A DNA stretch of 64,000 nucleotides. Origin: Trichopria drosophilae. Lineage: Eukaryota; Arthropoda; Insecta; Hymenoptera; Diapriidae. Positions within the stretch are counted from its first letter, which is position 1. Every line of letters begins with the position of its first letter. A program made the translations under genes and the position numbers. The notes beneath the pieces were generated by a model that was not told the DNA's origin, did no database searches, and was given only the letters and a program-made list of their open reading frames with translations. Of the stretch, positions 14,501 through 33,929 are shown one piece after another. The stretch spans positions 103,801,501-103,865,500 of the forward strand of contig CM059586.1 of the NCBI GenBank assembly GCA_030407085.1, in the 5' to 3' direction.

Positions 14501-17500
14501 AATTTCTGTGCGCAGCAACATGGGTTTGTTAGGGGAAGATCTGCGATTTCCAATTTGATTTTGTTTACATCCTTTGTAAGTACTTCGCTCGATAATGGGC
14601 AGCAAGTGGATTCCATTTATGTGGATTTCGCCAAGGCTTTCGATACTGTGAACCATTCACTGCTTATACAAAACCTACTCAATCTCGGCTTATCTGGGAA
14701 CTTATTGAATTGGATTTATTCTTTCTTAACTAACCGTAAACAAGTAATTCGTGTGAAGGAATATCAATCCACCGTTATTAAAGTCCACTTCACTCTTGTA
14801 TGCTGATGATCTTAAGATTTTTGCTACAATTACATGTCCAGCTGATGCGTCAAATATGCAAAAAGATCTAATCACTTTAAAACAATGGTGTCTCTCTAAT
14901 AACATGCATCTAAATGCAGGCAAGTGTAAAGTGATTAGATTTTGTCTGCTACAATCTCCTTTCTCTTTTCAATATCAAATAAATGGTCAAGAATTAGAAG
15001 TTTTACACACTATAAAGGATTTAGGTGTTTATATTGACTCAAAATTATGCTACAATGGACATCTCAAGATAGTGGTAAATAAGGCATATGGGTGATTCTC
15101 CAAAAACAGGGCATTTTCAAGAATGAAAATTTTTTTTTTTAAGTTACTGTAAATTCGTTTTTTTTAATGGATTCTTGCTTATTAGCACCAAGTTAAGTTA
15201 TTGTTAAAGTAGTCACGCTACAAAATTATTTTAAAGGAAAGGGGAAGACTTTTACTATGACGCATTTTCATACGGCTATATAAACCAACAATTGCTTATT
15301 AAAAACTTGAAAAAAATAACTCTAAATAGTCAAAAACATAATGTACATATCTGATTTAGTGCTTTTTTGTGAATAATTGAAAATTATTTATTAAGTAATA
15401 ATTAAAAAATTAAGAAAAACACATGAATTTTTGAAGAAGTTTTAGACAAAATAAATTTATTAAAGTTAATGTGTCGTTGGTTAGTAACTACAATGCTAAT
15501 ATTATATTCATAATTTTAATAAATAATATTATTTCATAATAAACTTGATTTATAACGTTGTAACAAATATAAAGTTTAATTTTGTGGTTTTTTAAAATTA
15601 TATTTAAATAAATGTCTAAGAGGAAGAGAAATATAAATGTTATTTATGATTTGAAAAATATTTTCTGCTACGGGTTACACTTTGTTCTTGTTTCGTACCT
15701 GATACGCCAAATGTTTGGTAACGACAATGAAGGTGACGACAATGAAAATTTATAAAAAAATCCAATTTTACATATTTTAAACAATAATAAATTAAAAAAC
15801 AAATTGCCAGTAACGTTTATTCCTTTAATCTTTAAGTTTTCATCGTTTTTTAATTGCTGTTTGTATCAAAATACCCAAATTAGGACGGGTGACGACAATT
15901 AATTTAATAAAAATACGTGGTATTTTTATACAGTTTTTACTTGTTCATGACGTAAATATGTTCTCTTTTCAATTTTCTATGGAGGATTAGTAAAGTGTAG
16001 TGTTTTTTCTTTGATTTTCTCATAAGTTTTAGTAAAAAAGTTAATTATTTTCAGTTCATTTATACCAGTTTACGCATTGTCGTTACCTCATAGAAATTTC
16101 TTAAGTCATTAATATTTCAATAATTATAAGTATATATATTGATTTAATTAAATATTATACAGAGAGAAATTGTACAGTTTGAGCTGTACTATAGAAATAT
16201 TATTTGAATAAATTAAAATAATTCGGTTTCTTAATAGCGCTAATATTTTAAAGTTTTGAACTTAGAGGTTTGGACATATCAAAAATGCTACTTTTAGTCT
16301 TTAAATGTCATTTTACACCAGTTTTTTGTAACAAACGTATTACTTTTTCAAATTAACATGGGCCAGGGATATTTATTTAACATTTCTATCGAAATTTAAT
16401 AATTTATTGTCAAAGTTTTTGTAAGATATAACGTAAAGACACGAAAATGCCCTGTTTCCGGAGAATCACCCATATAAACAATTAGGTTTTCTTATTCGTT
16501 CAACAAAATTCTTTAAAGACATCTCAGTTATTATAAAATTATATAAGACATTGGTTTTACCTCATATTTCATATGCCTCACCTATTTGGACTCCCTATAC
16601 GGGTGTTGGTATAAAGTTATTAGAGTCTGTGTAGCATAGGTTTTTGCGCTTCCTTATGTCTAAAATTGGTCACCTTATGGCATTCAGTTCTAATGACTAT
16701 CATGATGCTTCTGTTTTTTTTTCAATTTGTCAATAATAAAATCTATCAGCTAATGACAGTATTTACACCAAAAATGTTTTATTTGGACAAATATTATCGG
16801 AGGATGTTAGAAAACTTTTCTCATATCGTTCCGTTCCATACACGTGTCACTCATCCAGAATATTAGTTGAATGTAATTGTAAAATGAACTATCATTTCAA
16901 TTCGACGGTTGTATGCTTAACGAGGAAGTGGAACTCCCTACCACATCATATCGATAATGTAAACTATATATCTTTTTTTTATTTATAAATGTAGAGAACT
17001 ATTTTTTTCATTTTACGAGTGATAATTGTTATATTTCATATTGTTTATTTACTTTGATTATTAATTATGTTATTTTTAAGTTTTATAATTAATTTTTAGT
17101 CATCTATTTATGTACATTGTTACTACTTAATTATGTATAATGGGGCGGTTAATGCTCGTTTCATAAATAAATAAATAAATTATTTTAGGTCCTGGATTTA
17201 TTCCACCCGCTGCTTCGTTCGGTCAAGTCCCACCACAACATCCCGGAATGTACGGTTCAAGTTATGCCGAAGACCCGATGCACGATGAAGTCAAAGGATT
17301 TCAGTTCGACGATCGAACAATCAGGGCCGGTTTCATTAGGTAAAACATAATTGTAAATTAATTTAGAAAAATTGGCTAGATCGATTATCCGAGTCAAATT
17401 CATGAATTTATTAATAAATTCACGAATTTCATTTAATAATTGTAAATTGTTGGAAATGTCCATAAAAATGTAATTAATCTTTCAGAAAAGTCTATGCGAT

Positions 17501-18174
17501 ATTGATGTGTCAGCTGGCTGTTACGGTGGCCATGATCGCCACTTTCCTTTACCATGAACGGACGAGGGTTTTCGTACATAATCATACAGAATTATTCTGG
17601 ATTAGTTTCGCTATTACGATAGTCCTGATTATTTGCATGTCCTGCTGCACAAGCGTCAGGCGCAAGGCACCCGCAAACTTCATATTCCTCGGATTGTTCA
17701 CACTCGCCGAAAGTTTCTTACTCGCGACAGCTGCTTCTACATACAAGTCGGAAGAGGTAAGGTGAAAACTGTTTTAATCCTAAAATAAAGTTTACATTCT
17801 CGCAATTATTTCAGGTTTTACTAGCTGCAGGAATAACAGCGGCTGTTTGTTTCTCCTTGACATTGTTCGCTTTCCAAACGAAATGGGATTTTACAGGCCT
17901 GCATAGCGTCCTCTTCGTAGCCGTCATAATTCTGCTTCTGTTTGGTGTTTTGGCAATTTTCATGCCTGGAAAAATAATGACTCTCGTCTACGGCTGCCTG
18001 GGTGCCCTGATCTTCTCCATGTATCTGATATACGACACTCAAATGATGATGGGTGGTAAACACAAGTTCAGTATCTCACCCGAGGAATACATTTTCGCAG
18101 CGTTGAGCATTTACCTCGATGTCGTCAACATCTTCCTCTACATCCTGACCATCATCGGTCATTCCCGGGACTAA
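8529..18174 (+). CDS. Nmda1: Lifeguard/TMBIM family protein (Nmda1/GRINA-like), 5 coding exons
   Basis: Joined exons 8529-8580, 8797-8937, 17189-17339, 17486-17756 and 17815-18174 give an unbroken 324-aa frame (975 nt with stop). Residues 1-115 form a Pro/Gly/Gln-rich cytosolic tail (PYPYPQQNPGYPPPQ, then a GFQP repeat). Residues from about 115 to 318 are the BAX-inhibitor-1/UPF0005 domain with about seven hydrophobic helices. The family signatures IYDTQMMMGG (D279) and IYLDVVNIFLYIL (D307) are present; acidic residues at these places form the proton/calcium sensor in homologues. Family members sit in Golgi/ER membranes and modulate calcium leak and apoptosis. The start is the first ATG after the acceptor at 8518. 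The exon 1 donor (AAG|GTTTCA) is weak. Intron 2 (8938-17188) is full of transposons. The Drosophila name is used by similarity; another Lifeguard paralogue is possible. Confidence 0.95.
8847..8906 (+). repeat. coding 12-bp minisatellite (GFQP x5)
   Basis: Five copies of GGTTTTCAACCC, with single-base variants GGC and TAT and a final CCA, encode four GFQP units and one GYQP in the Lifeguard N-terminal tail. All six frames stay open here because of the repeat, which explains spurious overlapping ORFs on both strands. Copy number is probably polymorphic. Confidence 0.9.
8987..9009. repeat. ATT microsatellite
   Basis: About seven tandem ATT units in Lifeguard intron 2. Confidence 0.9.
9576..9659 (-). 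tRNA. tRNA-like sequence (tRNA-derived SINE head or pseudogene)
   Basis: The minus strand has a good internal B box (GGTTCGATTCC) and an A-box-like TAGACGAGTGGTTAACGC. A 7-bp outer pairing (ATTCTAC with GTAGAAT) resembles an extended acceptor stem. The anticodon arm does not fold into a standard 5-bp stem with a 7-nt loop, and the acceptor pairing lies outside the normal distance. A functional tRNA is therefore unlikely. It lies in an intron between A/T-rich copies of TTAATGTA(A/G)ATAATAAAA. A decayed tRNA-derived SINE fits best. Confidence 0.4.
10357..11892. mobile_element. foldback-like element with ATTCAAAATCATT words
   Basis: Both ends carry the inverted repeat CAGCAAACGAAAATT. Behind each end are scattered copies of the words ATTCAAAATCATT and TGAAATTCATT, thick at about 10370-10530 and 11460-11860. 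A hairpin on CATAAAGGCAATTCTAAC sits inside (10826-10845 against about 10985-11000). No coding capacity is seen. No target duplication could be recognised, so exact ends are provisional. Confidence 0.5.
12040..12655 (+). pseudogene. non-LTR retrotransposon relic (C-terminal RT region)
   Basis: Broken frames encode pieces of a LINE ORF2 C-terminus. One (about 12090-12200) reads NNNLTVNLNKTV..FGCYVDSV, similar to the relic at 26466-26880. A second (12435-12653) has the frame KSFNYVATKFYNMLPTELK, the usual end of jockey-type reverse transcriptases. Several stops and shifts show it is dead. Confidence 0.6.
12734..14112. mobile_element. non-autonomous DNA transposon, copy 1 (1379 bp)
   Basis: Inverted ends GGGTGATTCTCC, continued by an imperfect GCAGGGCATTTTC, are flanked by ATAT on both sides (12730-12733 and 14113-14116). 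A second copy lies in opposite orientation at 15090-16471. The interior has no transposase-like ORF; the longest reads 76 codons without a recognisable domain. The duplication could be read as TA with the element starting TGGGTG, so superfamily is open. Confidence 0.8.
14211..17184 (+). pseudogene. jockey-like LINE relic, split by a DNA transposon
   Basis: Frames at 14211-15089 and 16472-16990 match the intact LINE at 28109-29641: NYRPIP, QQHGFVRGRSAISNL, VDFAKAFDTVNH, YADDLKIF, then after the insertion QLGFLIRSTKFF. A stop interrupts an N-terminal frame near 14358. A deletion removes the segment carrying the SGVPQGS motif just before YADD, so the enzyme is dead. The insertion at 15090-16471 cleanly interrupts the codon series. 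The 3' tail (AAAT repeats, 17167-17184) ends about 5 nt before Lifeguard exon 3. Confidence 0.85.
15090..16471. mobile_element. non-autonomous DNA transposon, copy 2 (1382 bp, inverted)
   Basis: This is the reverse complement of copy 1 with only a few percent visible difference. It is inserted in the LINE relic. ATAT (15086-15089 and 16472-16475) flanks it. Removing the element and one ATAT restores GCATATAAACAA and a continuous LINE frame (NKAYKQLGFLIR), which fixes its ends. Confidence 0.85.
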
Positions 18175-18460
18175 TCGGCTTCGTGAGTCTTCATCAAATT
18201 CTTGTGAACCACCGCAGATCGTCGACAAAATTACTTATATTGTTCGCTTTCTGGCATCACTTCTCAACATCATGTTCACGCTGAATGTAATTCCAAAATC
18301 ACTTTATACACATATTAATGTATATACATATATTATATACGTATGTACAGTTGCGTCCAAAGTTGTAAGGCCAAAGATAATTTTACTATTAAGTAAAATA
18401 GAAGAGGCCAATGTATCATCATAAAGTATTTTTAGTAACATTTATTTGGAATTAAATTAA

Positions 18461-18603
18461 CGGTAGAACCTCCGCTATCGAATATTTCGGGTATCTAATA
18501 TTCAGACGCCTCCGTTAACGAATTTTTCTTCTCGAATATTAGTTAACGGAAATTTAAATGCCTCGCGTCGTCCCGACAGTATTCGATAACGGAGGTTCTA
18601 CTG
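18461..18603. mobile_element. pogo/Tigger-like MITE (143 bp)
   Basis: Inverted ends are CGGTAGAACCTCCGCTATCG and, inverted, CAGTAGAACCTCCGTTATCG; the right end is followed by TA. It shares its termini with the copy at 22258-22445. It lies 0.3 kb after the Lifeguard stop and before the AATAAA at 18652, so it may be part of the 3' UTR. Confidence 0.8.
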
Positions 18604-20049
18604 TATTGTCATTTAAAATTGTTTTTTCTTGATCATTTGTACTTTTGCTAAATAAAAATGCTTTACGATGAATTGTGTTTTTATTGTGTACCGTTCCTAC
18701 ATTACGAAATGATCAAATTATCTTTGGCCAGACAATTTTGTAACTTGTACGTTACATATTTCATAGTGTTGCTTTATTTTCGCCTCATCGTAACGTCTTC
18801 AATTTATTCATTCGCTGTCTAAATATTAAGATAGACTGACTTTCAGATTAACTAAAGTCAAGAACGAAGGGAGGGCCTATTTATAATTTGTACGTAAGTT
18901 TCGTAATTACAGATGTTTTACATGTGATTGACCCTTTTCGTCCGGAATTCGGACACAACTTTCAACGATGTAACTTTTGTAACAAAAATTGAAATAAGTC
19001 AAAAGATTTGGACCCCCTCTTTCAAATGCCGTGGTCAGAATCAGCCGGAAATTTCAGAGAAAAAAGTTACGATCATTTTTTTGAAAAAAATACTGATTTT
19101 TTTCGACTTTTTTTCCCAATAATTGCGTTTTTTGACATTGATAAGTGCTGATCTTTGCAAAACGTATTAATCGCGTCTTTTTACTCGGACCATTCTTCTC
19201 CATTTTTTTCAAAAAACAAAATGGCGGCTTCAAGATGGCGTCTGGAAGTTGTAAGTTTGAATTTTCTCGCAGAAATATCGATTATTTGACCGTGTAAAGG
19301 CTCAAATCATGGAGAATTGCAATGAAAAAGTAATTATTATCATTTGTGAATAATGATTTATTCATAACCTCAAATTACAATGGGTTTATACCGATTATTT
19401 GTCTAATTTTTACGCAATTTCCGTAACATTACTTATGCGTGTGGAATTAAAAATGACCGGTTTATAACCTAAAAATTTAATACAGTTCGACTTTTTACCA
19501 CGTTTTTATCAACTCGTATTCTTGTCTGTCTGTCTGTTTGTCCGGTGCAAATCTTGTAATCGATTTTAAACTAACTTCCCGATGAGCTAGAGACTTGAAA
19601 CTTTGAGGATAGCCCAAAATTGGATGACGATGCATTCCTTTACCGTTTATTACAAGTTTCAATCAGTTTTAAGAACAATTTCAGCAATTTTTAATTTTAT
19701 ATGAAAAAAAAAAAATAAGTTTCAAAGCGGGGGGGGCCAGGCGTTTTCCCCCCTTCCACCGTCGCGCTTGTCCTTAGAAGGAGAAGAAAAAAAGAGTGGA
19801 GAAGCAGCTACAGGAATCGGAGGCAAGTAAAACTATTAAATTGGCCAAACGGCGAAAGGCAAATGAAGATGCGACTGATGAACAACGTGATATTAAACGT
19901 GCAAACAACGCCCGAACAAAATTTCTCGCGGCTTGCTAGTGATGCCGAACGACACTCTTCTAGAGCACTATCGAGCCAATGGAGAACGTATTTACCGAAT
20001 CGTTGCTTAAGATGTCCTTGTAAATGCAACAAGAAATGCCGACAATGTG

Positions 20050-20150
20050 AATATGGCAAACATTGTATCGGGCGATATAAATAAGACTGGAGGATTGCCA
20101 AAAGAGTTGGAAATTTTTGTTGGAGCAAGAGTAATGTTGCGCTCAAATTT
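20050..20150 (+). pseudogene. PIF1/Helitron-type helicase fragment
   Basis: The frame reads GDINKTGGLPKELEIFVGAR followed by VMLRSNL. This is the 'TGGLP..L.L.VGARVML..N' segment of PIF1-like helicases, common in Helitrons. The frame is broken at 20149 by the TTAA-site element, and a short continuation (KYFKGTITNEKLML) follows from about 21061. An isolated remnant, with no Rep domain seen nearby. Confidence 0.6.
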
Positions 20151-20152
20151 AA

Positions 20153-21059
20153 CCCTTAAATGCCACACGGGGTCCGGAAGACCCCAGACCTTTTTCAATG
20201 ACAAACTTTCAATTGTTCCCACCAAAAATGGAATTCATAGTTTTCTCTGGTTATAGTTGCGGGTATGAACTACCTGTCTCCACACTTATCAGTAGCCAGT
20301 TCTGTCGCAGCGACTATTTCGAGCGCTTCAAAATTAAAGTGGGGTCCGGAGTACCCCCGTGTGTCATCAACGCGCTTTTTTTTTGTAAATCGGAATAATA
20401 TTTTTTGTCGTTTTTTAATAGTGTTTTACCAATTTTGAAGGTAAATATAATCATGTATGGTGGTCATAATTTTGTTGTCGTTTATTGGGTTTGTTTATAT
20501 CCTTTTAAGATGGCCTATCCAAAGATCGCAAAACGAAAATGCTGTGTTTTTCCATTTTTTTTTCTTTATATTATATTAATTTAAACATTTTCTCTATTTA
20601 AAACGAATTTTCAATAAAATTTAATAAGAATATGTACAGTTACAACGTTCATTATGATGTATTTTTTTCTCAGAATAAATCACACTTTACATTGCAAAAT
20701 AAATACCTTTTTTTAAACAATTCAATATCATTTTAATTTCTCCTTACAGTGACATATCTTAAGAGTACTATACTCAATTTTTAAGTAGAAATATTAAATA
20801 TTAAAAATATGGTACTAATTTGTTTCTGGAAACCCATATTTTCACTTTTTCCGCCCTCTTTGTTTTGTATACAATATTGAAATTGAATTTTTAACAATGC
20901 AAGCTTTTTACACAGTTTCTAAAGCTTTGACCGACATTGAAAAAAAATCTGCATAAATAAATATCAAAAAATAAAAAAGTTAACAGACATTTTTACGATG
21001 GGGTCTTGAATACCCCCTGTGTCATATATGAGATTTTACAGACGTGTGGCATTTAAGGG
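20153..21059. mobile_element. piggyBac-like MITE (907 bp) with perfect TTAA
   Basis: TTAA duplications at 20149-20152 and 21060-21063 flank a 17-bp perfect inverted terminus, CCCTTAAATGCCACACG. Internal GGGGTC/CCCC words recur near both ends and at about 20341-20358. No transposase is encoded. It is inserted inside the helicase fragment, itself inside the 18932-22063 composite. Confidence 0.9.
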
Positions 21060-22257
21060 TTAAATACTTTTAAGGGAACAATAACAAATGAGAAACTTAT
21101 GCTTAAATGAACAATATGACACGCCAGTTTAGACATGATGGTCATTTCTGTTACCTATATGTCGCCAGACGTTTTCCATTTTAAGTCTTCAAAATATTTT
21201 ATTTCCTAATAAAATGAAAAATGATTGCATGGTATTAGTAACCTGTGTGGATGGGAAAGATTATTTTATCCTTTTTAGTCGATTTATAAAAACGTGGTTT
21301 TTAAAAAGAATTTTTTATTCATTAATTATTTTTATTTTTAAAATACTTTTCTTCATTTTTAATTTTATTACTTTCATTTTCTGGTATTCAAAACACACGT
21401 GGAGGAAATAAGGAAATATTTCTTTTTTATTTTTGTGTTTTGTTTTGTATTTTGTAAAGACCTGCACTTAATTTTTAGGTTATAAACAAATTCTTCATAG
21501 GTCACAATCGTAAATGGTCTTTTTCAATTTCATACGTACAAAAACGTCAGAAATTGAGTAAAAATCAGACAAAATATCGGTAAAAACCCATTGTACATGA
21601 TTAATTTGAGGTTATGAATGAATCATAAGTATCCACAAATGATAATAATTACTTTTTCATTGGAATTCTCCATGATTTGAACCGTTACGCTGTCAAATAA
21701 TCAATATTTATGAGAAAAAAATGTAAAATTACAACTTAGAGACGCCATCTTGAAGCCGCCATTTTGTTTTTTGAAAAAAATCCAAAGGGAGAAGAATGGT
21801 CTGAGCAAAAAGACGCGATTAGTACGTTTTGCACTGCCCTTTTCAAAAAACACAATTATTGGGAAAAAAACGTCGAAAAAATCAGTATTTTTTTTTCGAA
21901 AAAATGATCATAACTTTTTTCTCGGAAATTTCCGGCTGATTTTGACCACGGCATTTGAAAGAGGGGGTCCAAATCTATCGATTTTGACTTATTTCAATGT
22001 TTGGAATAAAAGTTACATTGTTGAAAGTTGTGTCCAAATTCCGAAATTTTGGGACGAAACGGGTTTAAAAATTGAATAATGTAATTATTGTAATCGGTGT
22101 ATAACGAAGGATTTTGAGCCAGGAAAGAAGGCAGTATTTTTATTCTTTTTTCGGACTTTATTGTTTTCTTTGCAAACAAAACCGTAAAACCAAGACACAA
22201 AATGTACGACGAGAGTCTAAACTCGAACGTTCTCGAATTTGTGTTGCGTCGTATGTA

Positions 22258-22445
22258 CAGTAGAACCTCCGTTATCGAATAATTTCCCCTCGGTTAGTCC
22301 CCCCACTCTAGACGCGACGTTGTAGATGGCCGACATGGAGTATCGATACGTCGCGTTGATTCGATACAATATCCCCCTCTCCTAGAGATATAGGTGGGGG
22401 GTCGATTTTTTTCTCCTCAAATATTCGTTAACGGAGGTTCTACTG
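22258..22445. mobile_element. pogo/Tigger-like MITE (188 bp), TA duplication
   Basis: Ends CAGTAGAACCTCCGTTATCG and inverted CAGTAGAACCTCCGTTAACG are flanked by TA at 22256-22257 and 22446-22447. Same family as 18461-18603. No coding capacity. Confidence 0.9.
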
Positions 22446-22449
22446 TAAT

Positions 22450-23417
22450 GTCGTGTAAGACAATATTATTAAAACCGATGATTTATTAATAAATAAGTAC
22501 ATAAATAAATAAAATATACATAGTTATACGCCTCGACGACGAAAGCGGATATGTGCGTCCGATCTGTATCTTTTTTTTTTTTGTCAGAAATACACCTTCG
22601 TTGAAAGTTATGGTTCGTTGACTGAATCGACCCCTCATTTTACGGCATTGTAAGGTGAAAAATGAATTTTGCACGGTTCGAAGGCACACAAAAAAGAAAT
22701 TTGTCAGACGTTTTTTTTCACCTTACGTTTCATATTTTATTATGCGTAGTAAAATGTATTGCAAAATTTCACTTGAGATCAGTCAAAGTCTCTGGAGAGA
22801 GACAGTTTCCGTTTACAAAAACAATTGTGATGTAGAAAGTTGACAGCCGTCAGAAACATTTTTAGTATTAGTCTAATAATTACGAATAAAATGTTTCTGT
22901 TGTATATATTTTCGATTATTACCTTACAACTAAAAACAATCACTGCGTTGTATTTTGTTAAAAAAAAAACAAAAAACAAATATTTTTAGTTACATCAAAA
23001 CGTTATTCGACTATTTCAAACAATATACTTAAATTATCGACACATTTTTGTAGTTACATTTAACTAAAATTAAATCTATCGTCAGTCGATTTCACAGAAT
23101 CGAATGACAGTTCCATTCGTTTCCTCGAGGTAGAAGAAATAAAAGTTTCGGACAAGTTGGAAGGCTCAAAATGCCTCGCCTCAAAACTGTCGATGTTGGA
23201 AAATGTTTTTCAGTTTTGAGGTTAGAATATTTACTATTTTTTTTTTCGTCTACGCAGGATAAAAATTTGTTCGTATTGATTAAGATAATTCACGGTAAGC
23301 AATGCAGTGTGCGACACACATTTTTTTCTAAAGCTATAAAACAAGTGGGATGAAATTTAGTCCCATCGAGCCAAAGGAAGGTAAAAAGTAAAGAGAGGCG
23401 ACGGTTTTCATGTATGA
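22450..23417. other. convergent 3' flanks of Lifeguard and Rab10
   Basis: No coding exon seen. This is the 3' side of Rab10 (minus strand). Candidate minus-strand AATAAA signals read as TTTATT at about 22482 and 22736 on the plus strand. The Rab10 3' UTR probably ends in this stretch. Confidence 0.4.
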
Positions 23418-33036
<9,619 letters not shown>

Positions 33037-33610
33037 TGTTTGTGTGTTCGGAGATTGCGGATTTGACAAGTTGCTTTCTTCTACGGATTTTTCTTTTTGA
33101 TTCGTGAAACTCGGAAAAACGGTAAGATTAGAATTGATATAAAAAACTGGAGCACTGCGGCATTAAAATATCACAATTGTGAAACACACACGAACACGAC
33201 CCGAGTCTGGCTCGAATAATACTCTACACCCCCTCCACTCACTCCACTGCTCCGAAAGTATTCGAAACAAATTCCTGCCTCCACGAATAGATGGCGTTGT
33301 GGTCGGTAAGGAAGTAATTTACAATATCGATGGAAGGTAAATCTTGAATTCTCGAATATCTATGTTCTAATTTGATTGCGACATTATTAAATTAAATTTA
33401 ATCTATTTATTTCTGTTTACTGGACAAAAAAACATACATAAGACAACTTTTTAGATACGGAAGACGGGGTAAATTCATTACAACGAGAAAAATTGGCCCC
33501 ATTAAAAAAAAAGTTTACGAATTAAAATTCTGAAATTTGTTGCGCTTAGAACGAAGTTAAACTAGAAATATCGGCGTAACTTTTACTTGTTATCTGTTTA
33601 TTGTCATATA
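33037..33610. promoter_or_regulatory. Rab10 5' flank
   Basis: Upstream of the Rab10 ATG (reading the minus strand) there is a comparatively GC-richer block (about 33180-33310) with CACACACGAACACGACCC and pyrimidine-rich CCCCTCCACTCACTCC. It contrasts with the surrounding AT-rich DNA and probably holds the promoter and 5' UTR. No TATA box is evident. Exact start unknown. Confidence 0.35.
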
Positions 33611-33925
33611 CAGTTGAACCCCTCTTATTTCAATTGCCCCTCTTACAGTAGGACTTCTCTTATTCTAATTGCCTTTCTTATTCTAATTGTCCAGCCTCTC
33701 TTATTCTAATCGTTCACCCACAAGTCTTCTCCCACTATCACACGAAAAATCAACGAAAAATATTGTCCACGAATCACAAGCTTGCAAGCAAAGTAAGTGG
33801 GGGTAAGGGGAAAATTAGAATAAGAGAGGTCGGCGCCATCTTGAAAAACTTTACTAATTAGAATAAGAGAGGTCCTACTGTATTTCAATTGTCCAACCCC
33901 TCTTATTTGAATCGTTTCCCCTCAG
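33611..33925. mobile_element. pogo-like MITE interrupted by another MITE
   Basis: A terminus CAGTTGAACCCCTCTTATTT (33611) and a related internal copy, CCAACCCCTCTTATTTGAATCG (33892-33913), belong to one element. It is split at a TA by the 33646-33880 insertion. The right end is not clear. Confidence 0.5.
33646..33880. mobile_element. pogo-like MITE (235 bp), nested, TA duplication
   Basis: Ends CAGTAGGACTTCTCTTATTC and inverted CAGTAGGACCTCTCTTATTC are flanked by TA. Internal modules AGTGGGGGTAAGGGGAAA (33796-33813) and GGCGCCATCTTGAAAA (33832-33847) recur in other MITEs here. Confidence 0.9.
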
Positions 33926-33929
33926 ACCT

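Larger units (their letters stand above)
18932..22063. mobile_element. piggyBac-like composite with long inverted arms (3.1 kb)
   Basis: Ends CCCTTTTCGTCC and (inverted) CCCGTTTCGTCC continue into arms of roughly 500-600 bp with shared words such as ACACAACTTTCAACGATGTAAC-like sequence, TGCCGTGGTCA and AAAATGGCGGCTTCAAGATG. Flanking TTGA and TTTA look like decayed TTAA sites. Between the arms lie a charged, decayed coding fragment (19785-19940), a PIF1-helicase-like fragment and a nested piggyBac-like element. No transposase frame is intact. Confidence 0.7.

Noticed and set aside
14726..14923. Minus-strand ORF over the LINE relic
   Set aside because: Antisense shadow of the RT frame containing YADDLKIF.
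17821..18063. 80-codon minus-strand ORF over Lifeguard exon 5
   Set aside because: Antisense shadow of a conserved coding exon.
19808..20225. Minus-strand ORFs and an alternative plus frame rich in Cys (RCLRCPCKCNKKCRQCEYG)
   Set aside because: The plus-strand Cys-rich frame was considered as a zinc-binding motif, but it overlaps the fragment with helicase similarity in another frame and has no match I can name.
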